Assembly: GCA_045430275.1 (NCBI GenBank)
Contig: JAILXU010000004.1
Span: 1 to 64,000 of the forward strand
Reading direction: 5' to 3'
DNA: 64,000 bases
DNA from: Oceanobacter sp045430275
GTDB lineage: Bacteria > Pseudomonadota > Gammaproteobacteria > Pseudomonadales > Oceanobacteraceae
Shown here piece by piece: positions 16,179-24,177 of the stretch (positions are counted from its first letter, which is position 1; every line of letters begins with the position of its first letter). The translations under genes and the position numbers were made by a program. A model generated the notes under the pieces. It was given only the letters and a program-made list of their open reading frames with translations, was not told the DNA's origin and made no database searches.

Positions 16179-17795
16179 TCATCCGATGGCGGCTTTCCCC
16201 ACTTCAAACAAACTTGATCTTAACGACGCCAGATCCAGTACCGTGATACTGGATTTGAACAGTCGCTCGACGCTGTCGGTTTGAATGCCGACGCCCACCA
16301 GTTCGATGCCGCTGCGTTCGCACAGGCTGATGATGTCCTGGGTGTCTGCCTGGTGATCCGGTTCGCCGTCGGTAATCACCATGATGATTTTCCGTTCCTC
16401 CTTGCGGTAAATCAGTTGGCTGGCGGCGTACCACAGGGCTTCCGCCATGGGTGTTGTGCCGCGTGGGCTTTGGTCGAAGTAGGCGGCGTGTGATCGAACG
16501 GATTGGCCAATCGGCAGGGCGCTGTCGATGTGCGTTTGTCGTCCGGGGAAAAACCCTGCACCACAGCTCACACCGGCTATGCCTTCCAGCGCAAGTGCCA
16601 GTGCTAAAGCCGCTTCGTTGGCGATCCGATGAGTGGGAATATCTTGCTCGCCACGCAGGCTCATGGAGCCGGAGGCGTCTATCAACAGATAGATAGCCGC
16701 GTTGGGTGCAGTGCGCTTGTGTTCGTGGCTGAAGATGCGGGTGTTGCCGGTTTGTGAAGCAGCCAGGCGGGTCGGGGACAGGCGTCTGCCAGTGTGTTTG
16801 TAGCGGCTGCGTTGCTGCTGTGAGGCTTGCACCAGTCCTTGCAGTCGTGCGCGGATCATGCCGGATTCAGCGGCTACTTTGGTCAGCAGGTTCTGACTTC
16901 CTGCCATCGCGGGTTCTGCGGTGGGCAGGGTAAAAGGCCGAGGTGATGAGTGGTGATGTTGGGCGCTTTCAGCCTGGTCGCTCAGAGCGCTGGCGGCGGC
17001 TTGTTGCAAGTCCGGGATCAGGTCATCGTCCGTTGCGGACAACAGAGCTTGCAGCGCTGAGGGGGTGTTGGTTTCGGATGTGTCGCCGTTGTCTGATCCG
17101 TCAGAATTGAGATTATTTATACCGTTATGTTTGTTGTTTGATGGCTGCGGTTCTTGCTCTTCCTCCTTTTCTTCTTCAATCAGCTTGATCAGTGCATCGG
17201 TCAGTTGCAGCGCGTCTTGGGTGGACGTGAGCTGACCGGTGGTGTTGGCCAGTGCAGCGATTCGGGTCATCAAACCGGCGGGCAGTTGCTGGCGAATATC
17301 TTGATTCACCTGTTGGTAAAGCGGGTTCAGAGCCTCCTGTTGCAGCACTCGGCTGCGCAGCCGAAACAGCAGCCAGGTTTGCAGCAGTGCTGCCGGGTGC
17401 ATGGGTTCCTGATCTGCGGGTGTGTAGTCGATCTGACCTTGATCAATCAGGCACTTCACCAACTGGTGCAGGGTTTTGCGGGTGCCGGGGTAGTCATGGC
17501 CGAGTGCCTGCTCGATACGAATGTCTTCGATGATGTTCAGCACGGCTTTGCGGATCGGGCGATTGGTGGATGTCTCCACGACCTCAAAATCGGTATGGCG
17601 AATATGCGCGGCTTCATGAGCCAGAAAGCCCCAGGCCAGGTTGCGGTAGTCGGGTGTGGCAGGATCAGCCGCCGGAATCACAATCCGATTGCCGTCGGTG
17701 TAAGCGGAACTGCCTTCGATGCAGACTTGAACGCCAAGCTTGTGGCCGTACGCAGCAGCGACGATGGGCAGTGCATTGTTGAGATGATGTTGCAT
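16179..17795 (-). CDS. VWA-domain protein with HExxH zincin motif (CobT-like, SXT type)
   Basis: A 538-residue protein. The N-terminal part contains FLAHEAAHIRHTDFE (HExxH at residues 60-64) and about 25 residues on NIIEDIRIE (Glu90/Asp91), the layout of a zinc metallopeptidase with a third acidic ligand. The middle is low-complexity and acidic (EEEKEEEQEPQPSNNKHNG). The C-terminal third is a von Willebrand A domain: MIDAS D-x-S-x-S in LLIDASGSMSLRG (about residue 370) and VITDGEPDHQ. Similar genes in SXT/R391-type elements are called CobT-like and occur with the CobS-like AAA+ gene, also present here at 19.9 kb. Joint action with that ATPase is inferred from MoxR-VWA pairs such as RavA-ViaA. 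GGAG lies 9 bp before the start. Confidence 0.85.
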   Translation of the reverse strand: MQHHLNNALPIVAAAYGHKLGVQVCIEGSSAYTDGNRIVIPAADPATPDYRNLAWGFLAHEAAHIRHTDFEVVETSTNRPIRKAVLNIIEDIRIEQALGHDYPGTRKTLHQLVKCLIDQGQIDYTPADQEPMHPAALLQTWLLFRLRSRVLQQEALNPLYQQVNQDIRQQLPAGLMTRIAALANTTGQLTSTQDALQLTDALIKLIEEEKEEEQEPQPSNNKHNGINNLNSDGSDNGDTSETNTPSALQALLSATDDDLIPDLQQAAASALSDQAESAQHHHSSPRPFTLPTAEPAMAGSQNLLTKVAAESGMIRARLQGLVQASQQQRSRYKHTGRRLSPTRLAASQTGNTRIFSHEHKRTAPNAAIYLLIDASGSMSLRGEQDIPTHRIANEAALALALALEGIAGVSCGAGFFPGRQTHIDSALPIGQSVRSHAAYFDQSPRGTTPMAEALWYAASQLIYRKEERKIIMVITDGEPDHQADTQDIISLCERSGIELVGVGIQTDSVERLFKSSITVLDLASLRSSLFEVGKAAIG

Positions 17796-17815
17796 GGTGA
17801 TACTCCAAAAAGAAA

Positions 17816-17843
17816 AGCCCGCACTGCATCAGCAGAGCGGGCT
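17816..17843 (-). terminator. Leader hairpin with U-run before the VWA gene
   Basis: On the minus strand AGCCCGC-T-CTGC-TGAT-GCAG-T-GCGGGCT is followed by TTTCTTTTT and then by the GGAG of the VWA gene. It is a terminator inside the operon directly ahead of a ribosome site, so it can act as an attenuator. Confidence 0.75.
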
Positions 17844-17881
17844 ATGGGGGGGGTTAGATTGAGTAAAAGGTACTGGGACAA

Positions 17882-18871
17882 TCAGAAGTAAAACGAGCTG
17901 GGGTCAGTCGTCTGTGCCGGTGAGGCTGGAACGGCCTGTGGTGCTGTTTGTTGCGTCGTGCTTGGTGCTGCGATGTGCGTTGTAGGCTGTGAAACTGCTT
18001 GAGCGGCATCCTCTTCTGGCATTACCGACGATGGCAACTGGATCATGTCATCCAGATTGAGTTGACCTTCACCATGGCGCTGTATTTTGTCTGGGTCGGA
18101 CAAGATCAGAATGGTGGCCAGCAACTCATGGTACAGAGCGCCGACAATGGCTCCGGTTTTTGGCAATCGTTGCAGAATGCCGTCCATGGTGGTCACCACC
18201 GGCTGCACCCGGTGATCAAGAAAAGCCAGACCATTGAGCTTGTCGCGGATCTTGCGAATCGGGTTCAACGAGCGCTGGCTGATTTGATCCTTACCGGCAA
18301 TGGAGCGCTCGAACAGCTCGTTGGCATCGCGGGCAATTTCTTTGAACAGCGTGTGGCCCATGCCGTTGACCTTGTCGGTCAGGTCGCCGGATTCTGCGGC
18401 GGGTTTCATGCGATAGACCGCGTAATCAAACGATAGCTTTTGGGCAACGTCGTCCACCGGAGCAATGGCACGGCGAATGGACTCGGCAAATCCCGGATGC
18501 TTGCTGACCCAGTCCTGGGTGACCTGATCGTAGTTTTTCAGAAACTCCTGACGGCATTGAGAAAACGCCTGGCCAATGCGTTCCAGCTCGGGAGTGACCT
18601 GGTCGATCTTGTCTTCAGGAATGGCAAAGCCACCGAGAAAACGAATCCCGACCTGATCACAGTGCCGATAAGCTTCTTTCTTCAGCCGATCAAAATGCGA
18701 CAAAGCCTCTGGGTCGCAGATCTTCTTGCTGCCCAGGCTGGCCACGTCTTTGGGTGGTAATTGGCTTCCGTCTCCCAAACGGAAGTCTTCAGGGCGTAAC
18801 TTCTTGCGACCGCTCCAGATGGAACAGTCGATGTGGCAAATCACCAGTTTATTCAGTGTTTTAATACTCAT
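17882..18871 (-). CDS. DUF3150 protein with aromatic C-terminal tail
   Basis: A 329-residue DUF3150 protein, a family found beside the cobS-like gene in SXT/R391-type and related elements, role unknown. The start MSIKTLNKLVICHIDCSIWSGRKKL and the helical middle (QVTPELERIGQAFSQCRQEFL) are characteristic. A linker rich in A, P, T and Q (last 45 residues) leads to the final residues D-P-S-S-F-Y-F. The same tail is on the YqaJ and WGR-like proteins of this block. I chose ATG 18871 because AAGGAC lies seven bases upstream. It is preceded by a large imperfect hairpin (CACACG...CGTGTG) at about 18893-18940. Confidence 0.85.
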   Translation of the reverse strand: MSIKTLNKLVICHIDCSIWSGRKKLRPEDFRLGDGSQLPPKDVASLGSKKICDPEALSHFDRLKKEAYRHCDQVGIRFLGGFAIPEDKIDQVTPELERIGQAFSQCRQEFLKNYDQVTQDWVSKHPGFAESIRRAIAPVDDVAQKLSFDYAVYRMKPAAESGDLTDKVNGMGHTLFKEIARDANELFERSIAGKDQISQRSLNPIRKIRDKLNGLAFLDHRVQPVVTTMDGILQRLPKTGAIVGALYHELLATILILSDPDKIQRHGEGQLNLDDMIQLPSSVMPEEDAAQAVSQPTTHIAAPSTTQQTAPQAVPASPAQTTDPSSFYF

Positions 18872-18996
18872 GCTTGTGTCCTTTTTCATGCACACGGCTG
18901 CCTTGGCCAAGCGAAGCTAAGCCAATCCAGTTCGTGTGAGAGGGGTTTAGGTGGTTAGAGGTCGATGAGGTTAGAGATTGAAGTGATTAGAAGTCG

Positions 18997-19848
18997 CTAG
19001 AAATAGTAATTGGGCGCAGCGGGAGCCACCGCTTCCAGATTGATTCTGGCTTCCAAAAGGCCGAGTGCTTCAGCCAGCGGACGGATGTCGTGCTGCTCCT
19101 GGTTGGCCCAGTGCAGCAGCGTGCTGCCCGGTGAGAGATCGAAAGGCACCAAAGTACCGTCGCTTTGGGCCAGCGTCAGAGTGAAAACTTCTGGAAAGCG
19201 CTTGGTCGCAGCACGCAGAAATAGCACCGGCACCAGCCCTTGGGTGTGATTGATCAAGCCTGATCCTTCGCCCAGTTCAGTACACAGATGGTTGATGCCT
19301 TCCATCGTGGTGGTGGTCATGCTCAGCGACCAATCCTGTATCTGAATCCAATGTTCCTCCAGTGTGGCCAGTCCTTCGGCTTCCAATATTCGGGCGGCGT
19401 CATAAAAACAACGCTGGATCATTCCGGCGTATTGAGCGGCACCGGGTGGACTGGTCAGCTCCCACGACAGGGCTGAGTCATCCGACAGCAAAGCCTGATT
19501 CGTCTCCTGCCGATACGGACAACCACCGGGATGAATGCCGAACTGACCGATGTAGCGATAGCCTTGGGCTTCCTGCTGTTGAATGGCTTTGAGGCGATCC
19601 CGATCCGGGTTGTTTGTGGGCAAGTATTGCGTCTGATCCAGCTTGCCCGGTGAGCCGTAACGGACGATCAAGCAAGTACTGCCTGCTTGATTTTCGGTAT
19701 CCATGGCAATGGCCCAGGCACTGTTGGCTTCTTGCGAGCTTTTTTCTGGAAGGCTTTCTCCGTGAGTGTCCCTGTCTTGAATGCCCTTGTCCTGAATGAC
19801 TTGGCCTTGAGCGGGTTCTCGTCGAAAGAGTTGATATTGGCGCCCCAT
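18997..19848 (-). CDS. WGR-like protein of the recombination block, -YYF tail
   Basis: A 283-residue protein. After a hydrophilic N-terminus with short QD/G repeats, residues about 40-105 (WAIAMDTENQAG, LIVRYGSPGKLDQTQYL, KAIQQQEAQGYRYIG) resemble a WGR domain. The rest I cannot assign. It ends A-A-P-N-Y-Y-F, the aromatic tail also seen on DUF3150 and YqaJ here, but without a long linker. AGGAGG lies seven bases before the start, and the gene begins 10 bp after the cobS-like stop, so the two are one transcript. Genes of unknown function hold the same position in SXT-like elements. Confidence 0.65.
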   Translation of the reverse strand: MGRQYQLFRREPAQGQVIQDKGIQDRDTHGESLPEKSSQEANSAWAIAMDTENQAGSTCLIVRYGSPGKLDQTQYLPTNNPDRDRLKAIQQQEAQGYRYIGQFGIHPGGCPYRQETNQALLSDDSALSWELTSPPGAAQYAGMIQRCFYDAARILEAEGLATLEEHWIQIQDWSLSMTTTTMEGINHLCTELGEGSGLINHTQGLVPVLFLRAATKRFPEVFTLTLAQSDGTLVPFDLSPGSTLLHWANQEQHDIRPLAEALGLLEARINLEAVAPAAPNYYF

Positions 19849-19857
19849 GCTGACCTC

Positions 19858-20883
19858 CTAACTGTCCCAATGATCACCGAATACATCGGCAGCAATGCGG
19901 TGAATTGCTTCGCGCTGTTCCGGTTCCGCACGCCCTGTGAGCGCCCGCTGCAAGGCGTATTCGACGGCATTGGGTGCACCTTTAAAGGCCAGTGTCAGAC
20001 GTGCCCAACGCACCAGGGTACGGGTGGACATGGTGATGCTCAGTTCGGTGCCGGTATCGCCGTTGCCAATAAACAAACGGCGGACATCGTTGGCAACCTT
20101 AATCATACGTTCCCGGAATACATCGGGCAGGGAAGCCGCTGCTGCACTGAGGATCTGGGCCTCGGTATCTGCACTGGCATAACCTGCTTCCAGAATGCGA
20201 AAGCGATCCAGAAAGGCCAGGTTCTGCTGTAAGACACCCTGGTACAAGCCGGTCTGATCCCCGGTACCCGTACTGTTACCGGTCGCAATCAGCCGAAACT
20301 TGGGATGAGGCCGAATGATCTCGCCGCCGTTTTGACTGATCACCAGAGGCGCGCCTTCCAATACGTCGTTCAGTCCGGCGAGTTCAGCCGGTTCGGCCAG
20401 ATCCAGTTCGTTCAACACCAGCAAATGGCCTTCCTTCATTGCCAGCGCCAGCGGGCCATAGACAAAGCTCATGTTGCCATTCACCAAGGTGTGATGGCCG
20501 ATCAGATCCGCCAACTCCAGGCGTCCATGAGCGGTGATTTGTTGCACCGGCCAGTTCAAACGCGCCGCTACCTGACACACCAGTGAGGTTTTCCCGCAGC
20601 CGGTGGGGCCAGTGATAAAGAGACCATCACCGTCGGGTGTGGATAAAAATGCCAGCACATCGCGTAAGTCTTCACGCCGAAAGACATAGTCCGGGTTGGA
20701 CAAGGGAATGGCCAGGTGGCTGGTGTCATTGGCAAAACCTTCCACCACAAAGGCATCCGGGGCCGGAACGTTAAAGGTCTGGTTCACCTGAACCATAAAG
20801 GGAGACGCTGTCGAGGAAAAATTCGTCGAAGAACCGTCAGTCGATGCAGAGCAAGTTTGAGACGTTGGCGTTGTCTTGGTCAT
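19858..20883 (-). CDS. CobS/MoxR-like AAA+ ATPase
   Basis: A 341-residue MoxR-clade AAA+ ATPase of the CobS-like type found in conjugative elements. Walker A is GLFITGPTGCGKTSLV, Walker B is HLLVLNELDLAEP (N-E instead of D-E), sensor 1 is FRLIATGNSTGTGD, and further on comes LVRWARLTLAFKG. The first 40 residues are Ser/Thr-rich and probably disordered. I chose ATG 20883 because GGAGAATAACC precedes it exactly as GGAGTATCACC precedes the VWA gene; an upstream ATG at 20904 has no such site. MoxR ATPases work with VWA proteins as remodelling machines, so the HExxH-VWA protein 2 kb downstream is the expected partner. Confidence 0.87.
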   Translation of the reverse strand: MTKTTPTSQTCSASTDGSSTNFSSTASPFMVQVNQTFNVPAPDAFVVEGFANDTSHLAIPLSNPDYVFRREDLRDVLAFLSTPDGDGLFITGPTGCGKTSLVCQVAARLNWPVQQITAHGRLELADLIGHHTLVNGNMSFVYGPLALAMKEGHLLVLNELDLAEPAELAGLNDVLEGAPLVISQNGGEIIRPHPKFRLIATGNSTGTGDQTGLYQGVLQQNLAFLDRFRILEAGYASADTEAQILSAAAASLPDVFRERMIKVANDVRRLFIGNGDTGTELSITMSTRTLVRWARLTLAFKGAPNAVEYALQRALTGRAEPEQREAIHRIAADVFGDHWDS

Positions 20884-20913
20884 GGTTATTCTCCATTCAT
20901 TCATATCAAACAG

Positions 20914-20946
20914 ACACAGGCTCCCGGCAAAACCGGGAGCCTGTGT
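20914..20946 (-). terminator. 14-bp leader hairpin before the cobS-like gene
   Basis: ACACAGGCTCCCGG and CCGGGAGCCTGTGT are perfect complements around five bases, ending about 30 bp before the start codon. Only a weak U-run follows (CTGTTTGAT), so it may slow or block transcription, or be a processing site. Confidence 0.65.
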
Positions 20947-21010
20947 GGTTTGTTGTTTAAGGATGTAAGGGGTTAAAGGGTTAAAAACTCAGGGGGTAAA
21001 ACGAGCGGCG

Positions 21011-22036
21011 TCAGAAATAGAAAGAGTCGGACAGTGCTGTTGGGCTTGTGAGACTGGTTTGAGCAGCGGGACTGTTTTGAGCTGCGGGAGTGCTGGCTTG
21101 GGCTGGTGAAGTATCTCGAAGAGATACCCGCACCCGTTCCTGGGCTGGTTTGCGGTATTGATCCAGCACCATGTCATCCAAAGCCGGTAACTGATCGTCG
21201 ATCAACTGGCCATAGTTGATCTGACCGTTGGCCAGATAACGAGTGAGTTTGATGCCACCAAACTCGGTGTGAGCGTAATCGCCCATCATCTGACACAAGC
21301 GCTTCTGAATCACCGTCAGCTCAGACTTGGCCTGCTTGAGCTGATTGTCCCAGCCATCGGCACAGGTTTTGAGGGAGCGATAGCGCGAGACCAATTCCTG
21401 CCAGTCTGCACGTTGCGCTTGCGTGGGGATGTACAGATCCTGAGTTGGGTCTTTTTCTGGCGCTTGCAGGCGTTGCACTCTGTGCCAGAACGAGATGGCT
21501 GCTAACTCCAGTTGCTGGAGCATTTCTTCATCACGAGTGACGATAAAGATCAGCACCTCATCGTCGTTATAAAACACCAACCACCCGCGTTGGCTCCCGG
21601 CGACCCGGATTTGATACAGCACCTGAGTCCGATAGAGCTGATAGGTCGGGCTGTCGGTGCCGTGGGTTTGTAGCGCTTCAAACACTGATGAAGAAGGGCA
21701 TTTCAGTTCAACCGGCTCGCCGGCGTCGTTGATGCCGTCGAAGCTGGCACGTAACAACGGGTTATCGTCCGCTTCTCCGCACAACGGCAGCAACAGCGTG
21801 TTGTGTTGTTGCTCGAAGGCCAAGCGAGCCGCCGGTTCCAGCCGAATGCCACGTTGCACATTGGGATTGCTGGATAGGTCTTCCGGTAACACCAGACCGG
21901 TTTTTTCTGCCCACAATCGCCAGGGTGTTTTATCCGGTGATTGACCAGCAATCACAGCGATCTCTGAAGCGGTAATTCCCTGTGCCCGCCAGCGATGCCA
22001 GGCCGGTGTGCGTTGCGTCAGATCGATGATGTTCAT
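21011..22036 (-). CDS. YqaJ-family recombinase exonuclease with -FYF tail
   Basis: A 341-residue lambda-exonuclease-like nuclease. The start MNIIDLTQRTPAWHRWRAQG and GITASEIAVIAG are typical, and the catalytic motif of the PD-(D/E)xK fold is RASFDGI...EPVELKCPS (Asp then E-x-K). With the neighbouring Bet/RecT annealase it forms a two-component recombination system (as Exo and Beta do). After the domain there is a coiled region and an A/Q/T/P-rich linker (about 30 residues) ending L-S-D-S-F-Y-F, the tail shared with two other proteins of the block. ATG 22036 follows GGAG; the open frame upstream to 22393 overlaps bet and is discarded. Confidence 0.87.
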   Translation of the reverse strand: MNIIDLTQRTPAWHRWRAQGITASEIAVIAGQSPDKTPWRLWAEKTGLVLPEDLSSNPNVQRGIRLEPAARLAFEQQHNTLLLPLCGEADDNPLLRASFDGINDAGEPVELKCPSSSVFEALQTHGTDSPTYQLYRTQVLYQIRVAGSQRGWLVFYNDDEVLIFIVTRDEEMLQQLELAAISFWHRVQRLQAPEKDPTQDLYIPTQAQRADWQELVSRYRSLKTCADGWDNQLKQAKSELTVIQKRLCQMMGDYAHTEFGGIKLTRYLANGQINYGQLIDDQLPALDDMVLDQYRKPAQERVRVSLRDTSPAQASTPAAQNSPAAQTSLTSPTALSDSFYF

Positions 22037-22052
22037 ATGAACTCCAAAAACA

Positions 22053-22078
22053 CAGAACCACCCCGTAGGGTGGTTCTG
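22053..22078 (-). terminator. Leader hairpin with U-run before the exonuclease gene
   Basis: On the minus strand CAGAACCACCC-TACG-GGGTGGTTCTG is followed by TGTTTTTGG, whose GG begins the ribosome site of the exonuclease. It lies between bet and the exonuclease within the operon. Confidence 0.75.
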
Positions 22079-22100
22079 AATGCGACGTAGAAGCCAATGA

Positions 22101-22925
22101 TCAAGACGCCATGGCCTGAGTACCATCGTCTGACATCGCCTGCTGCTGAGCGTCCGCCAAGCTTTGGCGAGCAAACTGCAACACGGCTCCTTCAAAATGC
22201 TCAGTGGCGTAGTCAAAGGCATTGTTCCAGGCACCCGAAGAACGCGCCCGATCCACCAGGCGTTGCACCTGGGTACGTTGCGGATCACTGACGACAGCAT
22301 CGGGTAAAGGTGGAGAGGTAGCAGTGATGGGCTGGGATTCCCCTTCAATGATGCGTTCAGCTTCGTCCTGATCAAAAATACCAACCAGGCCAAACGCCAG
22401 ACGCGCGCACTGAATCATGGCCTTGTGTCGCAACATGCGCTTGGTGTGCGTTTGCCAGGGGCCAGCGATCTGATACGGCCCACGACTGCCCATGCCTTCA
22501 AAGGGCGGTCGGTAGACTTCGTCCAGGTACTCCTTTACCCGAACGGAATGCTGCCGATCTGTCCGATAAATCACACACTCCAGCCACTCCGGGCAGTCCT
22601 TTGCGCCAGGATGCGCAACAAAGCGATCCGCCACAAAGAACTCCATGCCATCGAAGTGTGGATGCTGATTGATCATCCGTGACCAGCCATCGACACCCAC
22701 CACCGGAATAATGCCGGACTGCTTGTCCGGGAAGGCGTAGATCTCCTTGGTAAAGGGGTTCAGACCGTATTGCTCAGCAACCACCAGCAACGCCATCATT
22801 TGCTCATTGCTGGGAGCCGTTCCATCCCGTTGCTTGAACGCTGTGGCCTTCAGCGTCGTGAACAGCTTGTCTGCATCAACACAGTAGCGTTCTGCTAGCC
22901 GGTTGAGGATCTTGGGCGCTTCCAT
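22101..22925 (-). CDS. bet: Bet/RecT-family single-strand annealing protein
   Basis: A 274-residue annealase of the lambda Beta/RecT type. Diagnostic stretches are FTTLKATAFKQRDGTAPSNEQMMALLVVAEQYGLNPFTKEIYAFPDK (given here in part) and VGVDGWSRMINQHPHFDG, followed by GPWQTHTKRMLRHKAMIQCARLAFGL. It would coat single strands made by the YqaJ exonuclease downstream and anneal them to homologous DNA. The Rhs cores that lie as direct repeats in the same element are natural substrates (inference). AGGAGG lies 6 bp before the ATG and the previous gene ends 10 bp upstream. It lacks the aromatic tail. Confidence 0.9.
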   Translation of the reverse strand: MEAPKILNRLAERYCVDADKLFTTLKATAFKQRDGTAPSNEQMMALLVVAEQYGLNPFTKEIYAFPDKQSGIIPVVGVDGWSRMINQHPHFDGMEFFVADRFVAHPGAKDCPEWLECVIYRTDRQHSVRVKEYLDEVYRPPFEGMGSRGPYQIAGPWQTHTKRMLRHKAMIQCARLAFGLVGIFDQDEAERIIEGESQPITATSPPLPDAVVSDPQRTQVQRLVDRARSSGAWNNAFDYATEHFEGAVLQFARQSLADAQQQAMSDDGTQAMAS

Positions 22926-22935
22926 ACGTCACCTC

Positions 22936-23244
22936 CTATTCCTTGAATGTGTGGCCGCAGTCGAGGCACTCGCGGTTATCCAGCACCGCATGGTCGAGGC
23001 GTTCGCCAACTTGTGCTCCTGCCACAGAGCCAGAAACACCGCCTAACAATCCACCGATCACAGCACCGCCAAGAGAGCCGATAGGGCCAAATACCGATCC
23101 AACTTTTGCACCAACACGAGCACCCGCTCCGGCACTGGCCACGCCGCCTGCGGTGCCAGCAATACCGCCAATAACAGCCCCCGAACGTTTACCAACTTCA
23201 CGGGCAGCGATGCATTGAGATTCGCACTTAGGACACATAGTCAT
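22936..23244 (-). CDS. Glycine-zipper protein with N-terminal zinc-ribbon-like motif
   Basis: A 102-residue protein. It has CPKCES near the N-terminus and CLDCG near the C-terminus, which could form one zinc site. The middle (GGIAGTAGGVASAGAGARVGAKVGS and two more turns) is a glycine zipper, typical of membrane-inserting helices. Function unknown; small proteins of this kind occur in conjugative elements and phages. AGGAG lies 10 bp before the start, directly after a U-run hairpin. It is 10 bp upstream of bet. Confidence 0.65.
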   Translation of the reverse strand: MTMCPKCESQCIAAREVGKRSGAVIGGIAGTAGGVASAGAGARVGAKVGSVFGPIGSLGGAVIGGLLGGVSGSVAGAQVGERLDHAVLDNRECLDCGHTFKE

Positions 23245-23265
23245 CGTGATTACTCCTGAAATAAA

Positions 23266-23297
23266 AAGCCCAGACCAGCATTCGCTGGCCTGGGCTT
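23266..23297 (-). terminator. Leader hairpin with U-run before the glycine-zipper gene
   Basis: On the minus strand AAGCCCAG-G-CCAGC-GAAT-GCTGG-T-CTGGGCTT is followed by TTTATTT and then AGGAG. It is the most upstream of the in-operon hairpins. Confidence 0.78.
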
Positions 23298-23385
23298 GTG
23301 AAAGTCATGATCCGGGTATCCAGATCAGAGGAGTAATATGGTGTTGAAGTGGGGTAGAAATCAGGGCATGAACCTGAATGCGGTG

Positions 23386-23658
23386 TTATCCCCTGTTTGA
23401 GCAGATGGCAGTGGCTTTGAGCATTAAGGCACTGGCTTCTTGCCTACGCCCAGGTGAATTGATCAGGCTCAGCAGTTCATCGTCTGTTTTTCCCTTCGAC
23501 ATTTCATCCAGTGAGCATTGGCACAATGCCTCTGGAGCACCAGCGGCCATACACCCTTTCAGAAACTGATGGCGAACCCGGTCGACCTCACTGGAACACG
23601 ACGACATCAGCAAACCGGCGAGTAATAAAGCCGGAAGGGCGATCTGTGTTGTACTCAT
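23386..23658 (-). CDS. Small lipoprotein
   Basis: A 90-residue lipoprotein: signal MSTTQIALPALLLAGLLMSSC with lipobox L-M-S-S-C (Cys at about 21). The rest has four more Cys, including CMAAGAPEALCQC, and a helical end. The ATG overlaps the stop of the previous gene (ATGA), so the two are coupled. The pattern of a small exported lipoprotein next to a small membrane protein is reminiscent of entry-exclusion or lysis-type pairs, but no function can be claimed. The open frame extends to 23745, which I reject because the signal sequence begins at 23658. Confidence 0.65.
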   Translation of the reverse strand: MSTTQIALPALLLAGLLMSSCSSEVDRVRHQFLKGCMAAGAPEALCQCSLDEMSKGKTDDELLSLINSPGRRQEASALMLKATAICSNRG

Positions 23659-24014
23659 TTGCCCAGCACCAAGGCTATAGCTGTAAATACACCGACTGCG
23701 CAACCAATGCTCTGTGGGCCGATACGCCAGAAAATTTTCTGCCACACCAGAGACCCAATGCCAGATGTAAACATCACATCAGGCCGGGCGAATTTACGAA
23801 ATCCATCCCCTAACAAAGCGCCCACCAACCCCATGGGAGCACACAGACAGAACGCCAGGGCCTTCTGTGCTAGAGATGCATTCACCACCATGGGGGAGGT
23901 GTTCCATGTCAGCGCAGCAAAAGAAAGCACGGCAGCAGCAATCCCCCAGGTCACAACGGATTTTGACAATGCCGGATTGTCGTTAGGGGCTTGAGACCCT
24001 TCAAAGTCACTCAT
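23655..24014 (-). CDS. Small multi-TM membrane protein
   Basis: A 119-residue protein with three hydrophobic segments (VTWGIAAAVLSFAALTW, ALAFCLCAPMGLVGALL, SIGCAVGVFTAIALVLG). I do not recognise the family. AGGAG lies 7 bp before the ATG. It is the first gene of the leftward island operon and reads from the divergent region with two palindromes that is shared with the XRE regulator. Confidence 0.6.
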   Translation of the reverse strand: MSDFEGSQAPNDNPALSKSVVTWGIAAAVLSFAALTWNTSPMVVNASLAQKALAFCLCAPMGLVGALLGDGFRKFARPDVMFTSGIGSLVWQKIFWRIGPQSIGCAVGVFTAIALVLGK

Positions 24015-24060
24015 GATGTTTCTCCTGATAAACCGTAACGAGTGTTTTTCGTAGTCTGGC

Positions 24061-24096
24061 CATTTTGAAATTCAAAATGACCTATATGTGGGTCAT
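24061..24096. promoter_or_regulatory. Overlapping palindromic operators in the divergent region
   Basis: CATTTTGAAATTCAAAATG (24061-24079) is a perfect 9-1-9 palindrome. It overlaps ATGACC-N8-GGTCAT (24077-24096). They lie between the leftward recombination operon and the rightward XRE gene, the expected place for the binding sites of that regulator. Confidence 0.6.
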
Positions 24097-24177
24097 AATG
24101 TATTTCAAGTGAAGTTGAGAGTCCACTGTCCAGTTAGCAAAAATCTTCAGATAGATAATTAATCTGAGGACAAGCTC

